64,000 bases of DNA from Limnohabitans sp. 2KL-17 (GCF_003063415.1 NZ_NESK01000017.1:26536-90535); one strand, 5' to 3'; shown: positions 1 to 8,561, numbered from the stretch's first letter. Notes: a model not told the origin generated them from the sequence alone. Numbers and translations are program-made.

Positions 1-542
1 CCACCCGGTTCCAGGATGTGCAAATTTCCTTCCAGCAAATGGCCCAGGTTGGGGGGTACCAGTCGCTCCAGCCGGGAGCCTTTGGCATCAATGCGAAATG
101 TGGATCTCTCCTTGGCCCGGGTCACGACACCTTGATCTGCCCGGGATTCGCTGAACAAGGCGGTGATGGTGATGTCAAGGCTGTGAACAATGCGGTGAAG
201 CAAGGTCAGGGACACCTGCGCCTTGCCGTTTTCGACTTTGGAAAGCATGCTTTCAGAGCAAAAGGTGCGGACTGCCAAATCTTTGAGCGTCAAGCCCTTG
301 ATGTGCCGCAAGTTGCGAATGCGGCGTCCGATGTCTGGGCCATACAAAGAGGGCTCTTCCCTCTCAACGTCTGATTTGGACGCGGCTTGTGCTTTTCGTT
401 GCCGGGGCTGTGCGGTCTTGGAGAGGGCGAGAGGCGGGGCCTTCAAGCTTGGCCGTGTGGTGCTTTTCTTGACACGTGTTGCCAATTCTTTTTCCGGTTT
501 TTGATGGGTTTTGGGTATGCTTTTTTGTGAGTCGGATGGCAT
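1..542 (-). CDS. XRE-family transcriptional regulator, partial (C-terminus beyond the left edge)
   Basis: Reading the minus strand from an ATG at 542-540 gives an uninterrupted frame to base 1, about 180 residues. Residues 1-60 are a basic, low-complexity leader rich in K, T, P and A. An XRE helix-turn-helix follows from about residue 67, with motifs GPDIGRRIRNLR, GLTLKDLA and SESMLSKVENGK. Beyond it the sequence runs into RADQGVVTRAKERSTFRIDAKGS, which fits the entry to a cupin-type sensor domain, as in XRE-cupin regulators, but most of that domain lies outside the window. It points the same way as the dgo/kdg genes upstream of it (288 bp gap), so it may regulate sugar-acid use; that is inference. 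The start could also lie further in, past the basic leader. Confidence 0.75.
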   Translation of the reverse strand, partial: MPSDSQKSIPKTHQKPEKELATRVKKSTTRPSLKAPPLALSKTAQPRQRKAQAASKSDVEREEPSLYGPDIGRRIRNLRHIKGLTLKDLAVRTFCSESMLSKVENGKAQVSLTLLHRIVHSLDITITALFSESRADQGVVTRAKERSTFRIDAKGSRLERLVPPNLGHLLEGNLHILEPG

Positions 543-829
543 AAATGGTGACCAGGTGCAAGATTTAAAAATACAAAATCCGAAAGCGGGCAGGGGTTAA
601 TTTACAGCGGGTTGCTTGTGTAAAAGGGGGCGGCGCTTAGGGGTTCATATTTATTTATTCAATAACTGTGATTTGACCACAACTCTGAGCTGGGGTTAAT
701 CGGTGTTTCTATCGATAAAGGGGCTGGTTGCCGATCGAATGGTGACAAGCCTCCAAGCCGTCCTGGGCGCTGCGGTCCAACGTGCAACTCTTGTTCGGTC
801 GCCTTCGCCTCTGAACTTCGTGCGCTGGC

Positions 830-1501
830 TCAATGGCAAAAGGTCTTGGCAAACGCCATGGCTTTTTCTCTGACTTGATCGGCGTTGCGGCCTGGTGCAT
901 ACAGTGCCGAGCCCAAGCCAAATCCGTTGGCACCAGCAGCGCGGTAGGCGGCCATGTTGTCGGGCGTGATGCCGCCCACGGGCATCAGGGCTGCTTGTGG
1001 GGGCAAGACGGCCCGCAGGGCTTTGACCGTGGCCGGAGAAATCATCTCGGCGGGGAACAGTTTGAGTCCGTGTGCCCCTGCGGCCAGTGCCGCAAAGGCT
1101 TCGCTGGGGCTGCACACACCAGGCAGCACCACCATGCCCAGCGCCAAAGCTTGCGCCACCACGACTGGATTGAAGTTGGGTGAGACGATCAGTCGACCAC
1201 CTGCAGCGTGTACGTCTTTCACTTGCTGTGCGTTGAGCACCGTACCCGCACCCATCAGGGCTTGTGGAAACTGTTGGCTCAACAGGGAGATGCTTTGCAA
1301 GGGCTCGGGTGAGTTCAAGGGGACTTCGATGATGGCAAAGCCACTGCTGATCAGTGCCTGACCTATGCCGGGCGCTTCGGCCGGTGTGAGGCCGCGCAGG
1401 ATGGCGATGAGCGGCAACTGGGCCATGGCCTGCGCCAGGGTTTCAGCCGGTGTTTGTGACGTGATGAGGGCGGGTGGAAAAGTGTTCATGGGGTGGATCA
1501 C
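830..1501 (-). CDS. dgoA: 2-dehydro-3-deoxy-6-phosphogalactonate/gluconate aldolase
   Basis: This is a class I KDPG/KDPGal aldolase, cleaving the phosphorylated keto-deoxy sugar acid to pyruvate and glyceraldehyde-3-phosphate in the cytoplasm. The 223 residues form one TIM barrel. The catalytic Glu lies in AIIEVPLNSP (E59) and the Schiff-base Lys in GLKLFPAE (K147); MGAGTVLN and PVGGITPDN are also present. The frame opens at a GTG (1501) whose GTGA overlaps the dgoK stop. An ATG four codons in (1489) is an alternative start, and neither has an obvious Shine-Dalgarno. It is last in the kdgK-dgoK-dgoA run and is the only such aldolase in the window, so it probably serves both kinases. Whether it prefers the galacto or gluco substrate cannot be read from sequence. 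Confidence 0.93.
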   Translation of the reverse strand: MIHPMNTFPPALITSQTPAETLAQAMAQLPLIAILRGLTPAEAPGIGQALISSGFAIIEVPLNSPEPLQSISLLSQQFPQALMGAGTVLNAQQVKDVHAAGGRLIVSPNFNPVVVAQALALGMVVLPGVCSPSEAFAALAAGAHGLKLFPAEMISPATVKALRAVLPPQAALMPVGGITPDNMAAYRAAGANGFGLGSALYAPGRNADQVREKAMAFAKTFCH

Positions 1502-2403
1502 TGAGAAGCGGCAAGGTAAAAGGAAGCCAGTGCGAACAGTCCAGCCCAGGTGGCCTCGGCCCCCTGGCTTTGGCAGTCGATGTTCAGGTGTTGCAGGGCC
1601 AGGGCGTAGCGCAGGGTGAGTGCCTCGCTGCCGATCAGGATCAATGGGGTGCAGTCGGTTGACAAGGCTTGCGTGCGCAGTTCTTCACCAATCAGCAGAC
1701 CCGACAAATAACTGGACAAAGCCACGGCGGGCAAGCGTTCAAACAAGCCCAGTGTGCGCACCGCAAACAGGTGGTGCAGCACGCTGCCAGCTTGTTGGCT
1801 TTGGTCAATGCCTTGTAAAAAGACCGCTTCATCGAAGGCGCCGTGTGCATCCAGGGTCTTACCCAAAATAGAGTGTTGGCTCATCAGGGCAAAGACTTCA
1901 CCGGTCATGAAAGTCTGAAATTGCGTGACGCGGCCCGCCTGCACTTGCACCCATTTGCTGTGTGTTCCGGGCAGCACCAGCGTGGCGCTGTCGCGCCTGG
2001 CCAGTTGCAACGCGCCAAAAATTTGTACTTCTTCGCCGCGCATCACGTCGGGAATGCCCAAGGGGCCATCGGCCATGCAGCTCAGTCCTGGCACCAGGGC
2101 GATCCGGTCAGCTTGCAGCCACAGCAGGTGCTGGCCCAACTCGGCAAAGCCTGCGGGACAAGGGCAATAAGGCGCTTCTTGCCAGCCCTGGCGGCTCCCT
2201 GCCATGCCCGAGATGAGGCACAACGCACCGGGCGCTTGCATCCAGTCGCCAAAGAGTTCGTTGAACACAGCTTCAAACTGACCCGGCTGCACACTCATGA
2301 TGCCGCGTGGGAACTCGCGTGACTCAAGCACCTGGCCAGCGGCGTCAAGCCGTGCGCCGCGCAAAGAAGAGGTGCCCCAGTCGATGGTGATCAAGGCTCT
2401 CAT
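1498..2403 (-). CDS. dgoK: 2-dehydro-3-deoxygalactonokinase
   Basis: It phosphorylates 2-keto-3-deoxy-galactonate at C6 with ATP, feeding the DgoA aldolase. The 301-residue length is normal for DgoK. The N-terminal IDWGTSSLRGARL is the family's phosphate-binding loop of the ASKHA-like fold. Further DgoK signatures are SGMAGSRQGW, PGLSC, VLPGTHSKWV near residue 145 and TFMTGEVFALM. It overlaps kdgK by 4 bp at its start (2400-2403, ATGA) and dgoA by 4 bp at its end, indicating translational coupling. Confidence 0.93.
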   Translation of the reverse strand: MRALITIDWGTSSLRGARLDAAGQVLESREFPRGIMSVQPGQFEAVFNELFGDWMQAPGALCLISGMAGSRQGWQEAPYCPCPAGFAELGQHLLWLQADRIALVPGLSCMADGPLGIPDVMRGEEVQIFGALQLARRDSATLVLPGTHSKWVQVQAGRVTQFQTFMTGEVFALMSQHSILGKTLDAHGAFDEAVFLQGIDQSQQAGSVLHHLFAVRTLGLFERLPAVALSSYLSGLLIGEELRTQALSTDCTPLILIGSEALTLRYALALQHLNIDCQSQGAEATWAGLFALASFYLAASQ

Positions 2404-3374
2404 GCTGGTGTGACCTTTGCCGTGGGTTTCAGGACGTTCATCACCGCATCAAGGTAAGGCAAAGGGGCCACAGCGCCAAAGCCTTGGACCGACAAGGAGG
2501 CTGCAGCGTTGGCATAGGCGGTGGCGCCCCACAGGTCGTCGCCAGCAGCCAGACGCGCCAGCAAGTTGCCTGCAAAACAATCGCCAGCACCGGTGGCATC
2601 GATGGCTTTGACCATGTGGCCTGGCACTTGGCGAAGGCTTTGGCCATCGCTCGCCAGCGCGCCTTCAGCGCCCAGCTTGAGCACCACTTGAGCTGCACCT
2701 TGGGCGTGGCTCCAGCCGATGATGTCTTGCGCTTGGGTGAGGCCTGTGAGTGCAGTCATGTCCTCTAGGCTGGGCAAAAACAAATCGCACAGGCTGACGG
2801 CGTGGCGGATGCAGGCCTGTGCGCGGGCCAATGGCCACAGTGACAAACGCAAATTGGAATCGAGTGCCACGCGCGTGCCCGTGCTGCGGGCATATTGCAT
2901 GGTGGCGAATGCGGTGTCGCAAGCCGATGCCGAAATCGCCAGACTGATGCCTGACAGGTGCAGCCAGTGGCTGCTTGCTACAGCCTCAGCCCAGTGCTGC
3001 GTCAGGTCTTGCGCTTGCATGCGGCTCGCGGCCGATCCGGCGCGTGCATAGCTGAAGTGGTGACCTTGCGCGTCGTGGCTGACAAAATACATGCCGGTCG
3101 GCGCCTGCCCATCGCGCAGCACGCTGCGGGTGCTCACGCTTTCTCGTTGCCATAAATCCATCAGGCGGTCACCCCAGCGGTCTGTGCCAAGGCGACTGAG
3201 GTAGGCCACTCGCGCCCCGGCGCGAGCGCCTGCAATGGCCGCGTTACTGGTATCACCTCCAAAACCTTGCAGGTAAAGCGGCGCTTCGTCAGGTGGCAAG
3301 TTTGAGGTCTGGTTGAACTCGACCATGGCTTCACCCAGGGCGACGATGTCCAGTGTTTTCAGTGGGGATGTCAT
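2400..3374 (-). CDS. kdgK: PfkB-family sugar kinase, 2-keto-3-deoxygluconate kinase
   Basis: This is a ribokinase/PfkB-fold kinase of 324 residues, expected to convert 2-keto-3-deoxygluconate to KDPG. The N-terminal GEAMVEF and GGDTSNAAIAGARAG match PfkB signature 1, which binds the sugar. The C-terminal DATGAGDCFAGNLLARL (about residues 260-276) is PfkB signature 2 with the catalytic Asp and anion hole. PTGMYFVS and LDSNLRLSLWP fit KDG kinases better than fructokinases or ribokinases. It is first in the kdgK-dgoK-dgoA run, with 92 bp to the divergent gene at 3467. Two KDG-type kinases side by side suggest intake of both gluco- and galacto-configured acids. Sugar specificity is inferred. Confidence 0.88.
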   Translation of the reverse strand: MTSPLKTLDIVALGEAMVEFNQTSNLPPDEAPLYLQGFGGDTSNAAIAGARAGARVAYLSRLGTDRWGDRLMDLWQRESVSTRSVLRDGQAPTGMYFVSHDAQGHHFSYARAGSAASRMQAQDLTQHWAEAVASSHWLHLSGISLAISASACDTAFATMQYARSTGTRVALDSNLRLSLWPLARAQACIRHAVSLCDLFLPSLEDMTALTGLTQAQDIIGWSHAQGAAQVVLKLGAEGALASDGQSLRQVPGHMVKAIDATGAGDCFAGNLLARLAAGDDLWGATAYANAAASLSVQGFGAVAPLPYLDAVMNVLKPTAKVTPA

Positions 3375-3466
3375 GGCAAAAAAATAAAGGTTTTCTCAGT
3401 GTGCAGTGGGAGAATGGCAGCCGAATGAATCAGATCATGCATCAGGAATGAAGGGGGCACAGGGAC

Positions 3467-4747
3467 ATGGAAAACGAATTCGTACTGGACGCAGCATGCA
3501 AAGGTTTCCCCCTGGCAGGCAAGCCCTGCAGCCTGACTGAATTGGGTGAGCGTGGCTGGAATCTGCTGGACGACACATTGTCTTACCCGGTGGCCACATT
3601 GCGCCGATCTGCGCTCACGCACAACCTGGCCTGGATGCAGGACTTCGTGCAGCGCAAGGGCGTGGCATTGGCCCCACATGGCAAAACCACCATGTCGCCT
3701 GAGCTTTTTCGCATGCAGTTGCAGGCGGGTGCCTGGGGGCTGACCTTTGCCAATGTGCACCAGTTGCGCGTGGGCCTGGCCGCGGGAGCGCAGCGCGCCA
3801 TCATCGCCAACCAGCTGGTGTCTGATGCCGACCTTGATGGGCTGGACGGGTTGCTGCGGCAATACCCACAGGCCCGGGTGTGGTTCTTGGTGGATTCGCT
3901 GGCGCAGTTGGCGCGCCTGGCCGACTGGGGCTTGCGTCGCCAGAACAAGCGCTGCTGGGATGTGTTGCTGGAGCTGGGCATCGCCGCTTACCGCACGGGC
4001 TGCCGAACGCACGAACAGGCCCTCACCTTGGCCCAGGCCATGGCCCATTCGGAGGTGGTTTGCCTGGGGGGTGTGGAGTGCTACGAAGGCGGTTTGGGCC
4101 GATGCGACAGTGCACACGACATCGAAGCCGTGAGCGCCTTGGTGCGCAGCGTTCAGACCCTGGTGCAGCAACTGGATGATCAAAACCTGTGGGGCAATCA
4201 AGAGGTGTTGCTGTCTGCGGGTGGCTCGGCTGTTTTTGATTTGGTGATTCCGATGTTGAAATTGCAGGTCAAAAGCCGCCCAGTGCAAGGGGTGTTGCGC
4301 TCGGGTTGTTATGTGACGCACGACCACTGGAACTATGCCCGCTACCTCAAGCTGGTGGAGACGCGCGAAGGCTTGAGTGCCTCGCTGCAGCCCGCACTGG
4401 AAGTCTGGGCCATGGTGCAGTCGGTGCCTGAGCCGGGTTTGGCCATCTTGAGCGCTGGGCGGCGTGATCTGTCGTATGACCAGTGCATGCCCATGCCCGT
4501 GCGTTGGGCGGCCAAGGGTCAAAGCGGCACCGATGCCCTCAAGGCCACGCCTGACAGCTGGCAGGTGAAGACGCTCAGCGATCAGCATGCCCACATGGTG
4601 TTTGCACCCGATGGGGTTTGGCCGCAGGTCGGAGACCGGGTGGCTCTGGGCATTTCTCACCCCTGCACCACGTTTGACAAATGGCGCTGGATGGCGCTGA
4701 TCGAAGAGGATGGCCGCATCAGCGGGGCGATCAGCACACATTTTTAA
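3467..4747 (+). CDS. PLP-dependent D-serine dehydratase/D-threonine aldolase-like enzyme (alanine-racemase fold)
   Basis: This 426-residue fold-type III PLP enzyme has its PLP lysine in APHGKTTMSPELF (K73). The C-terminal domain carries ISHPCTTFDKW, the His-Cys pair that binds a metal in eukaryotic-type D-serine dehydratase and D-threonine aldolase. The family cleaves or deaminates D-beta-hydroxy amino acids. The substrate is uncertain: annotated relatives are called amino acid deaminase, D-threonine aldolase or low-specificity DSD. It diverges from kdgK and converges on the DenD-like gene, so a role in the sugar-acid pathway is not obvious; removal of hydroxy-D-amino acids is possible. The ATG follows a GGGGGCACAGGGAC stretch, a weak ribosome site. 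Confidence 0.85.
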   Translation: MENEFVLDAACKGFPLAGKPCSLTELGERGWNLLDDTLSYPVATLRRSALTHNLAWMQDFVQRKGVALAPHGKTTMSPELFRMQLQAGAWGLTFANVHQLRVGLAAGAQRAIIANQLVSDADLDGLDGLLRQYPQARVWFLVDSLAQLARLADWGLRRQNKRCWDVLLELGIAAYRTGCRTHEQALTLAQAMAHSEVVCLGGVECYEGGLGRCDSAHDIEAVSALVRSVQTLVQQLDDQNLWGNQEVLLSAGGSAVFDLVIPMLKLQVKSRPVQGVLRSGCYVTHDHWNYARYLKLVETREGLSASLQPALEVWAMVQSVPEPGLAILSAGRRDLSYDQCMPMPVRWAAKGQSGTDALKATPDSWQVKTLSDQHAHMVFAPDGVWPQVGDRVALGISHPCTTFDKWRWMALIEEDGRISGAISTHF

Positions 4748-4760
4748 TGCGCGGAAACAG

Positions 4761-4787
4761 GCCACCTCAGCCGGGCCATGAGGTGGC
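4761..4787. terminator. Hairpin between convergent genes
   Basis: A perfect 9-bp inverted repeat (GCCACCTCA at 4761-4769 and TGAGGTGGC at 4779-4787) lies between the two converging stops at 4747 and 4801. There is no long T tract on either strand, so intrinsic termination is plausible but weak. Confidence 0.5.
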
Positions 4788-4800
4788 GTGTTCAGTCAAC

Positions 4801-5805
4801 TCATTTCAGCCCGTTCAGGGCCTCGGCCGGGTAACCGGGTCTGGTTTTGCAGTCCTCGATGTACTGTTCAATGATGGCCTCAAAGCTGGCATCGGCTTTC
4901 AAGCCAAGGGCATTGGCGCGGTCGGAGGTTGAGCCTTTGGCCCAATTGGCCACAATGGCCGCGATCCGTTCGTCGCGCTCGAACTTCACCCGAGCCCGTA
5001 CGGCAGGGCCGGCCACTTTTTCGAGTGCGGCCAGCATGTCACTGACCTTCACGTTCAAGCCTGGCAGGTTCAGCGCCATGCGTCCGCCCAAGGCCTCTCG
5101 ACTGGCCTCGAACACAGTGATGAGGCCGTGAATGGTGTTGCCAGGCGATGAAACCGGGTGCGACACATCGGGGTCTACCGGACAGGTGGTGGGGGTGCCC
5201 GCCAGGGGCTCGCGGATGATGCCGCTGAAAAACGAGGAGGCTGCACCGTTCGGTTTGCCGGGGCGAACGGCCACGGTCATCAGGCGCGCCGCGCGGCCAT
5301 CGATGAAGCCCTTGCGGGTGCAATCCGCCACCAGGTACTCCAGCATCAGCTTGTGCGTGCCGTAAGAGGTCTGTGGTGAGGGCAGGGTGGTGTCTGTCAC
5401 CTTGTCGGGCATGGGGTTGGCAGCATCGGGGCCAAACACCGCCACCGAGCTGGCAAACACCAAGCGTGGCACTTTGCCCGAAGCGCGAAGACTGTCCAGC
5501 AGCAAGCGTGTGCTGTCCAGGTTGGAACGCATGCCCAGATCGAAGTCAAGTTCGCATTCGCCAGACACAGCAGAGGCTAGATGGAACACGCCATCGAAAC
5601 CACTTTTGAACAAGTCACCTTGCTCCAGCATCGGGCCTGCATGGCTTTTGACGCGAGGGTCAGCTTGCAAATCAGTGGGCGCAGGAAACAGGTCGGCAAT
5701 GACCAGCTCCGTGATGCTTTGCCCATTCAGGTGGCCTCGCTTCAAAATTTCGCGGGCCAGGCGTGCGCCCAAAAACCCTGCACCGCCGGTGATCAAAATG
5801 CGCAT
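4801..5805 (-). CDS. NAD-dependent epimerase/dehydratase-family oxidoreductase, D-erythronate dehydrogenase-like
   Basis: This is an extended SDR of 334 residues. The Rossmann motif GGAGFLGARLA is at residues 7-17, the catalytic Tyr-Lys is in SYGTHK (about 147-152), and the Ser is in FASSVAVFG. VRPGKPNGAASSFFSGIIREP resembles DenD, which oxidises D-erythronate at C2 to 2-oxo-tetronate using NAD. It sits 15 bp downstream of the sugar-acid dehydratase in the same direction, so both probably share one mRNA. No DenK/OtnK or OtnC partner is visible, so it may act on another aldonate. The symbol is withheld for that reason. Confidence 0.8.
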   Translation of the reverse strand: MRILITGGAGFLGARLAREILKRGHLNGQSITELVIADLFPAPTDLQADPRVKSHAGPMLEQGDLFKSGFDGVFHLASAVSGECELDFDLGMRSNLDSTRLLLDSLRASGKVPRLVFASSVAVFGPDAANPMPDKVTDTTLPSPQTSYGTHKLMLEYLVADCTRKGFIDGRAARLMTVAVRPGKPNGAASSFFSGIIREPLAGTPTTCPVDPDVSHPVSSPGNTIHGLITVFEASREALGGRMALNLPGLNVKVSDMLAALEKVAGPAVRARVKFERDERIAAIVANWAKGSTSDRANALGLKADASFEAIIEQYIEDCKTRPGYPAEALNGLK

Positions 5806-5820
5806 GAATGTCTCCTTGTT

Positions 5821-7557
5821 TCAGTGGTTGTCTTTGGGCACGGCTGCGCCGCGCTGGCCGACAAGAAAGTCCATGTCAGCGCCTTCGTCAGCTTGCAAAA
5901 CGTGGTCGATGTAGAGTTTCCAGTAGCCCGATGTCATGGCGGGCTCAGGCTTTTGCCACAGGGCCAAGCGCCTGGACAACTCTTCGTCGCTGATCAGCAG
6001 TTGCAGTTTCCGCTCGGGCACATTCAATTCGATCATGTCACCGTTTTGCACCACGGCCAGCGGTCCACCTGCTGCCGCTTCTGGGGTGGTGTGCAGCACC
6101 ACCGTGCCGTAGGCGGTGCCGCTCATGCGCGCATCGCTGATGCGCACCATGTCGGTGATGCCTTTGCGCAGCACTTTGGGGGGCAGCGGCATGTTGCCTA
6201 CTTCGGCCATACCGGGGTAGCCCTTGGGGCCGCAGTTTTTCAGGACCAGGATGCAGTTTTCGTCCACGTCCAGAGCTTCGTCATCGATGCGCTTGTGGAA
6301 ATCATGGCTGTCTTCAAAGACCACGGCCCGACCGGTGTGAACCATCAATGAGGGTGTGGCGGCGCTCGGCTTGATGACCGCGCCACGGGGGGCCAGGTTG
6401 CCACGCAAGATTGCAATGCCGGCTTTTTCCTTAAAAGGCGCATCAAATTTCTTGATGACACGCGGGTCGTAGTTTTCGGCCTTGGCAATGTTTTCAGCCA
6501 CGCTCTTGCCAGTGACGGTGATGATGTCCTTGTGCAGCAGGTGCTCGATTTCTTTCATCACGACAGGCAGGCCTCCGGCGTAGCAGAAGTCTTCCATCAG
6601 GAACTCACCCGAGGGTTGCAGATTGAGCAGACAAGGCAGGTCGCTGCCCAGGCGTTCAAAGTCGTCGATGGTGAGCTTCAGCCCCAGACGGCCAGCAATA
6701 GCGATCAGGTGGATCACCGCGTTGGTTGAACCACCAATGGCGGCCAGTGTTCGAATGGCGTTTTCAAAGGCCTCGCGGGTCAGCACCTTGGTGATGGTCT
6801 GGTCAGTGTGCACCATCTCGACAATGCGGCGACCGGCTTCGCGTGCCAGCACGTTGCGGCGGCCATCCACGGCGGGGTAGGCGGCGTTGCCGGGTAGGCC
6901 GATGCCCAGCGCTTCGACCATGCTGGCCATGGTGCTGGCGGTGCCCATGGTCATGCAGTGGCCGTGGCTGCGGTGCATGCAGCTTTCGGCTTCAAAAAAG
7001 TCTTGTAATTTCAGTGTGCCTGCGCGCACTTGCTCGCTCATGCTCCATACGCCGGTGCCTGAGCCCAGCTCTTGACCACGCCATTTGCCATTCAACATGG
7101 GGCCACCCGATACACCAATGCTGGGCAGGCCCGCACTCGATGCCCCCATCAGCAAACTGGGTGTGGTCTTATCGCAGCCCATCAGCAGCACGACGCCATC
7201 GATCGGGTTGCCGCGGATGCTTTCTTCGACATCCATGCTGGCCAGATTGCGGTACAGCATCGCGGTGGGCCGCAGCAGCGTTTCACCCAAGGACATCACC
7301 GGGAATTCAAGCGGGAAACCACCGGCTTCATACACGCCGATCTTGACCTGTTCGGCCAGGGTGCGAAAGTGTGAGTTGCAAGGGGTGAGTTCGCTGAAGG
7401 TGTTGCAAATGCCAATGACAGGGCGCCCGTCAAATTGGTCGTGCGGCACACCCTTGCCTTTGACCCAGCTGCGGTAGGCAAAGCCATCGCGGTCTTGTCG
7501 GCCAAACCATTGTTGGCTGCGCAATTCTTCGGGTTTTTTGCGGGGGGTGTCGCTCAT
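5821..7557 (-). CDS. IlvD/Edd-family sugar-acid dehydratase (L-arabinonate dehydratase-like)
   Basis: This 578-residue Fe-S dehydratase removes water from an aldonate to give a 2-keto-3-deoxy acid. Cluster ligands are visible in GICNTFSELTPCNSHF, LMGCDKTTPS and HGHCMTMGTAST. The C-terminal barrel carries GRAVVFEDSHDF and the conserved MSGTAYGT near residue 490. The start SQQWFGRQDRDGFAYRSW and the length match the L-arabinonate/D-xylonate dehydratase subgroup rather than IlvD (about 560-615) or Edd (about 600). It diverges from a FadR/FCD regulator, whose likely operator lies about 45 bp upstream of this start (7600-7616). The product could feed the kdgK/dgoK pathway or a keto-acid dehydrogenase; the substrate is inferred. 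Confidence 0.88.
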   Translation of the reverse strand: MSDTPRKKPEELRSQQWFGRQDRDGFAYRSWVKGKGVPHDQFDGRPVIGICNTFSELTPCNSHFRTLAEQVKIGVYEAGGFPLEFPVMSLGETLLRPTAMLYRNLASMDVEESIRGNPIDGVVLLMGCDKTTPSLLMGASSAGLPSIGVSGGPMLNGKWRGQELGSGTGVWSMSEQVRAGTLKLQDFFEAESCMHRSHGHCMTMGTASTMASMVEALGIGLPGNAAYPAVDGRRNVLAREAGRRIVEMVHTDQTITKVLTREAFENAIRTLAAIGGSTNAVIHLIAIAGRLGLKLTIDDFERLGSDLPCLLNLQPSGEFLMEDFCYAGGLPVVMKEIEHLLHKDIITVTGKSVAENIAKAENYDPRVIKKFDAPFKEKAGIAILRGNLAPRGAVIKPSAATPSLMVHTGRAVVFEDSHDFHKRIDDEALDVDENCILVLKNCGPKGYPGMAEVGNMPLPPKVLRKGITDMVRISDARMSGTAYGTVVLHTTPEAAAGGPLAVVQNGDMIELNVPERKLQLLISDEELSRRLALWQKPEPAMTSGYWKLYIDHVLQADEGADMDFLVGQRGAAVPKDNH

Positions 7558-7599
7558 GGTGCCGGTCCGGGTTGGTGAATAAAGTCGAATCGAAAAATA

Positions 7600-7616
7600 C
7601 TATCGTATGACGATAG
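7600..7616. promoter_or_regulatory. Probable FadR/FCD-type operator upstream of the dehydratase
   Basis: CTATCGT and ACGATAG are perfect 7-bp arms around an ATG spacer. The core TCGTATGACGA matches the TNGTNNNACNA consensus of the GntR/FadR subfamily exactly. It lies 43 bp upstream of the dehydratase start and about 135 bp upstream of the FadR-type regulator gene, so that regulator is the natural binder. Confidence 0.7.
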
Positions 7617-7655
7617 AAAAACAAGCATGCCTTGTAAAGCCAGCGACATTCGGGC

Positions 7656-7691
7656 AAACCCTAGACGCCAACAGGACCCGTCCTAGGGTTT
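7656..7691. repeat. 9-bp inverted repeat in the divergent regulatory region
   Basis: AAACCCTAG (7656-7664) and CTAGGGTTT (7683-7691) are perfect complements separated by 18 bases. No T tract follows on either strand, so an operator or upstream activator site is likelier than a terminator. Confidence 0.45.
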
Positions 7692-7718
7692 ACCATGGTC
7701 GGTTGCAGAGCTTCAATC

Positions 7719-7728
7719 ATCATATGAT
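7719..7728. promoter_or_regulatory. Small palindrome ahead of the FadR-type gene
   Basis: ATCATATGAT is a perfect 10-bp palindrome 24 bp before the regulator's ATG. It does not fit TNGTNNNACNA, so it may be a secondary site or chance. Confidence 0.3.
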
Positions 7729-7751
7729 AAAGAAGAATCCAAGTTTTTCAC

Positions 7752-8561
7752 ATGATCAAGAATTTTCACGGACACACCCTCGACTTGCTGGGCATCGCCA
7801 TCTTGTCTGGCCGCTATGCGGTGGGCGCCAGCTTGCCGCCAGAGCCACTGTTGTGCGATGAACTGGGGGTGAGCAGAACCGTGGTGCGTGAGGCCATCAA
7901 GTCCCTCGTGGCCAAAGGCTTGCTGTTCACGGGTCCCAAAGTGGGTACACGTGTGTTGCCCGATGCCCACTGGAACTGGTTTGACCCCGATGTGGTGGCC
8001 TGGCAGGCGCAGTGCGGTTTGACGCCTGAGTTCCTCAAAGACCTGCAGGAGTTGCGCCGTGTGGTGGAGCCTGCAGCTGTGCGCCTGGCCGCTGAACGGG
8101 CCACGCCCGAGGACATTGCGCTGATTGAAGAGGCTTACGACGGCATGAAAAATGCCGTGGAAAAGGGCGGCGACTACGTCAGCCATGACATGCGTTTTCA
8201 CCAGGGTTTGCTGCAAGCCTCGCACAACCGCATGTTGATTCAAATGAGCAAGGCGCTCAATGCCTTGCTGCGCACCAGCTTTGAAATTTCGACCCGCATC
8301 AAGGACGGCACCAAAAATTCACTGCCATTACACCGGGCTGTGCTCAATGCGGTCATTGCCCGCGAGCCTGCCAAGGCCGAGCGCGCCATCATGGTGCTGA
8401 TCGAGGGGGCCAGTGAAGACATTGACCAAGTGCTGTCATCACGCCGGAAATTACCAGTGGTCTCAGGCAGTGCGACACAGATCAAAACAAAACCCAAGGC
8501 AAGAGCCATCCCCAAATTGGGCATTCAGAAAACGGGAGCATCGCTTGCAAAGAACCATTGA
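7752..8561 (+). CDS. GntR-family (FadR/FCD subfamily) transcriptional regulator
   Basis: The protein has 269 residues. An N-terminal winged helix-turn-helix spans about residues 10-72, with LPPEPLLCDELGVSRTVVREAIKSL and a wing at GPKVGTRVLP. The FCD ligand domain runs from about 85 to 225, with the RRVVEPAAVRLAAERAT and DMRFHQGLLQASHN motifs that carry metal-liganding Asp and His residues. The last 40 residues are a basic tail rich in K, A and T. Members of this subfamily usually repress sugar-acid or carboxylate pathways and release DNA on binding the acid. It faces the dehydratase/DenD-like pair across three inverted repeats and is followed directly by TRAP genes, so it probably controls both. 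The dctQ start lies inside its 3' end. Confidence 0.9.
   Translation: MIKNFHGHTLDLLGIAILSGRYAVGASLPPEPLLCDELGVSRTVVREAIKSLVAKGLLFTGPKVGTRVLPDAHWNWFDPDVVAWQAQCGLTPEFLKDLQELRRVVEPAAVRLAAERATPEDIALIEEAYDGMKNAVEKGGDYVSHDMRFHQGLLQASHNRMLIQMSKALNALLRTSFEISTRIKDGTKNSLPLHRAVLNAVIAREPAKAERAIMVLIEGASEDIDQVLSSRRKLPVVSGSATQIKTKPKARAIPKLGIQKTGASLAKNH

Noticed and set aside
3371..4765. 464-codon frame antisense to the PLP enzyme gene
   Set aside because: The sense strand has clear catalytic motifs; the antisense product is His/Gln/Arg-rich with no recognisable fold.
7656..7691. Terminator in the divergent region
   Set aside because: It lies upstream of both divergent genes and lacks a T run in either direction, so I listed it as an operator-like repeat.
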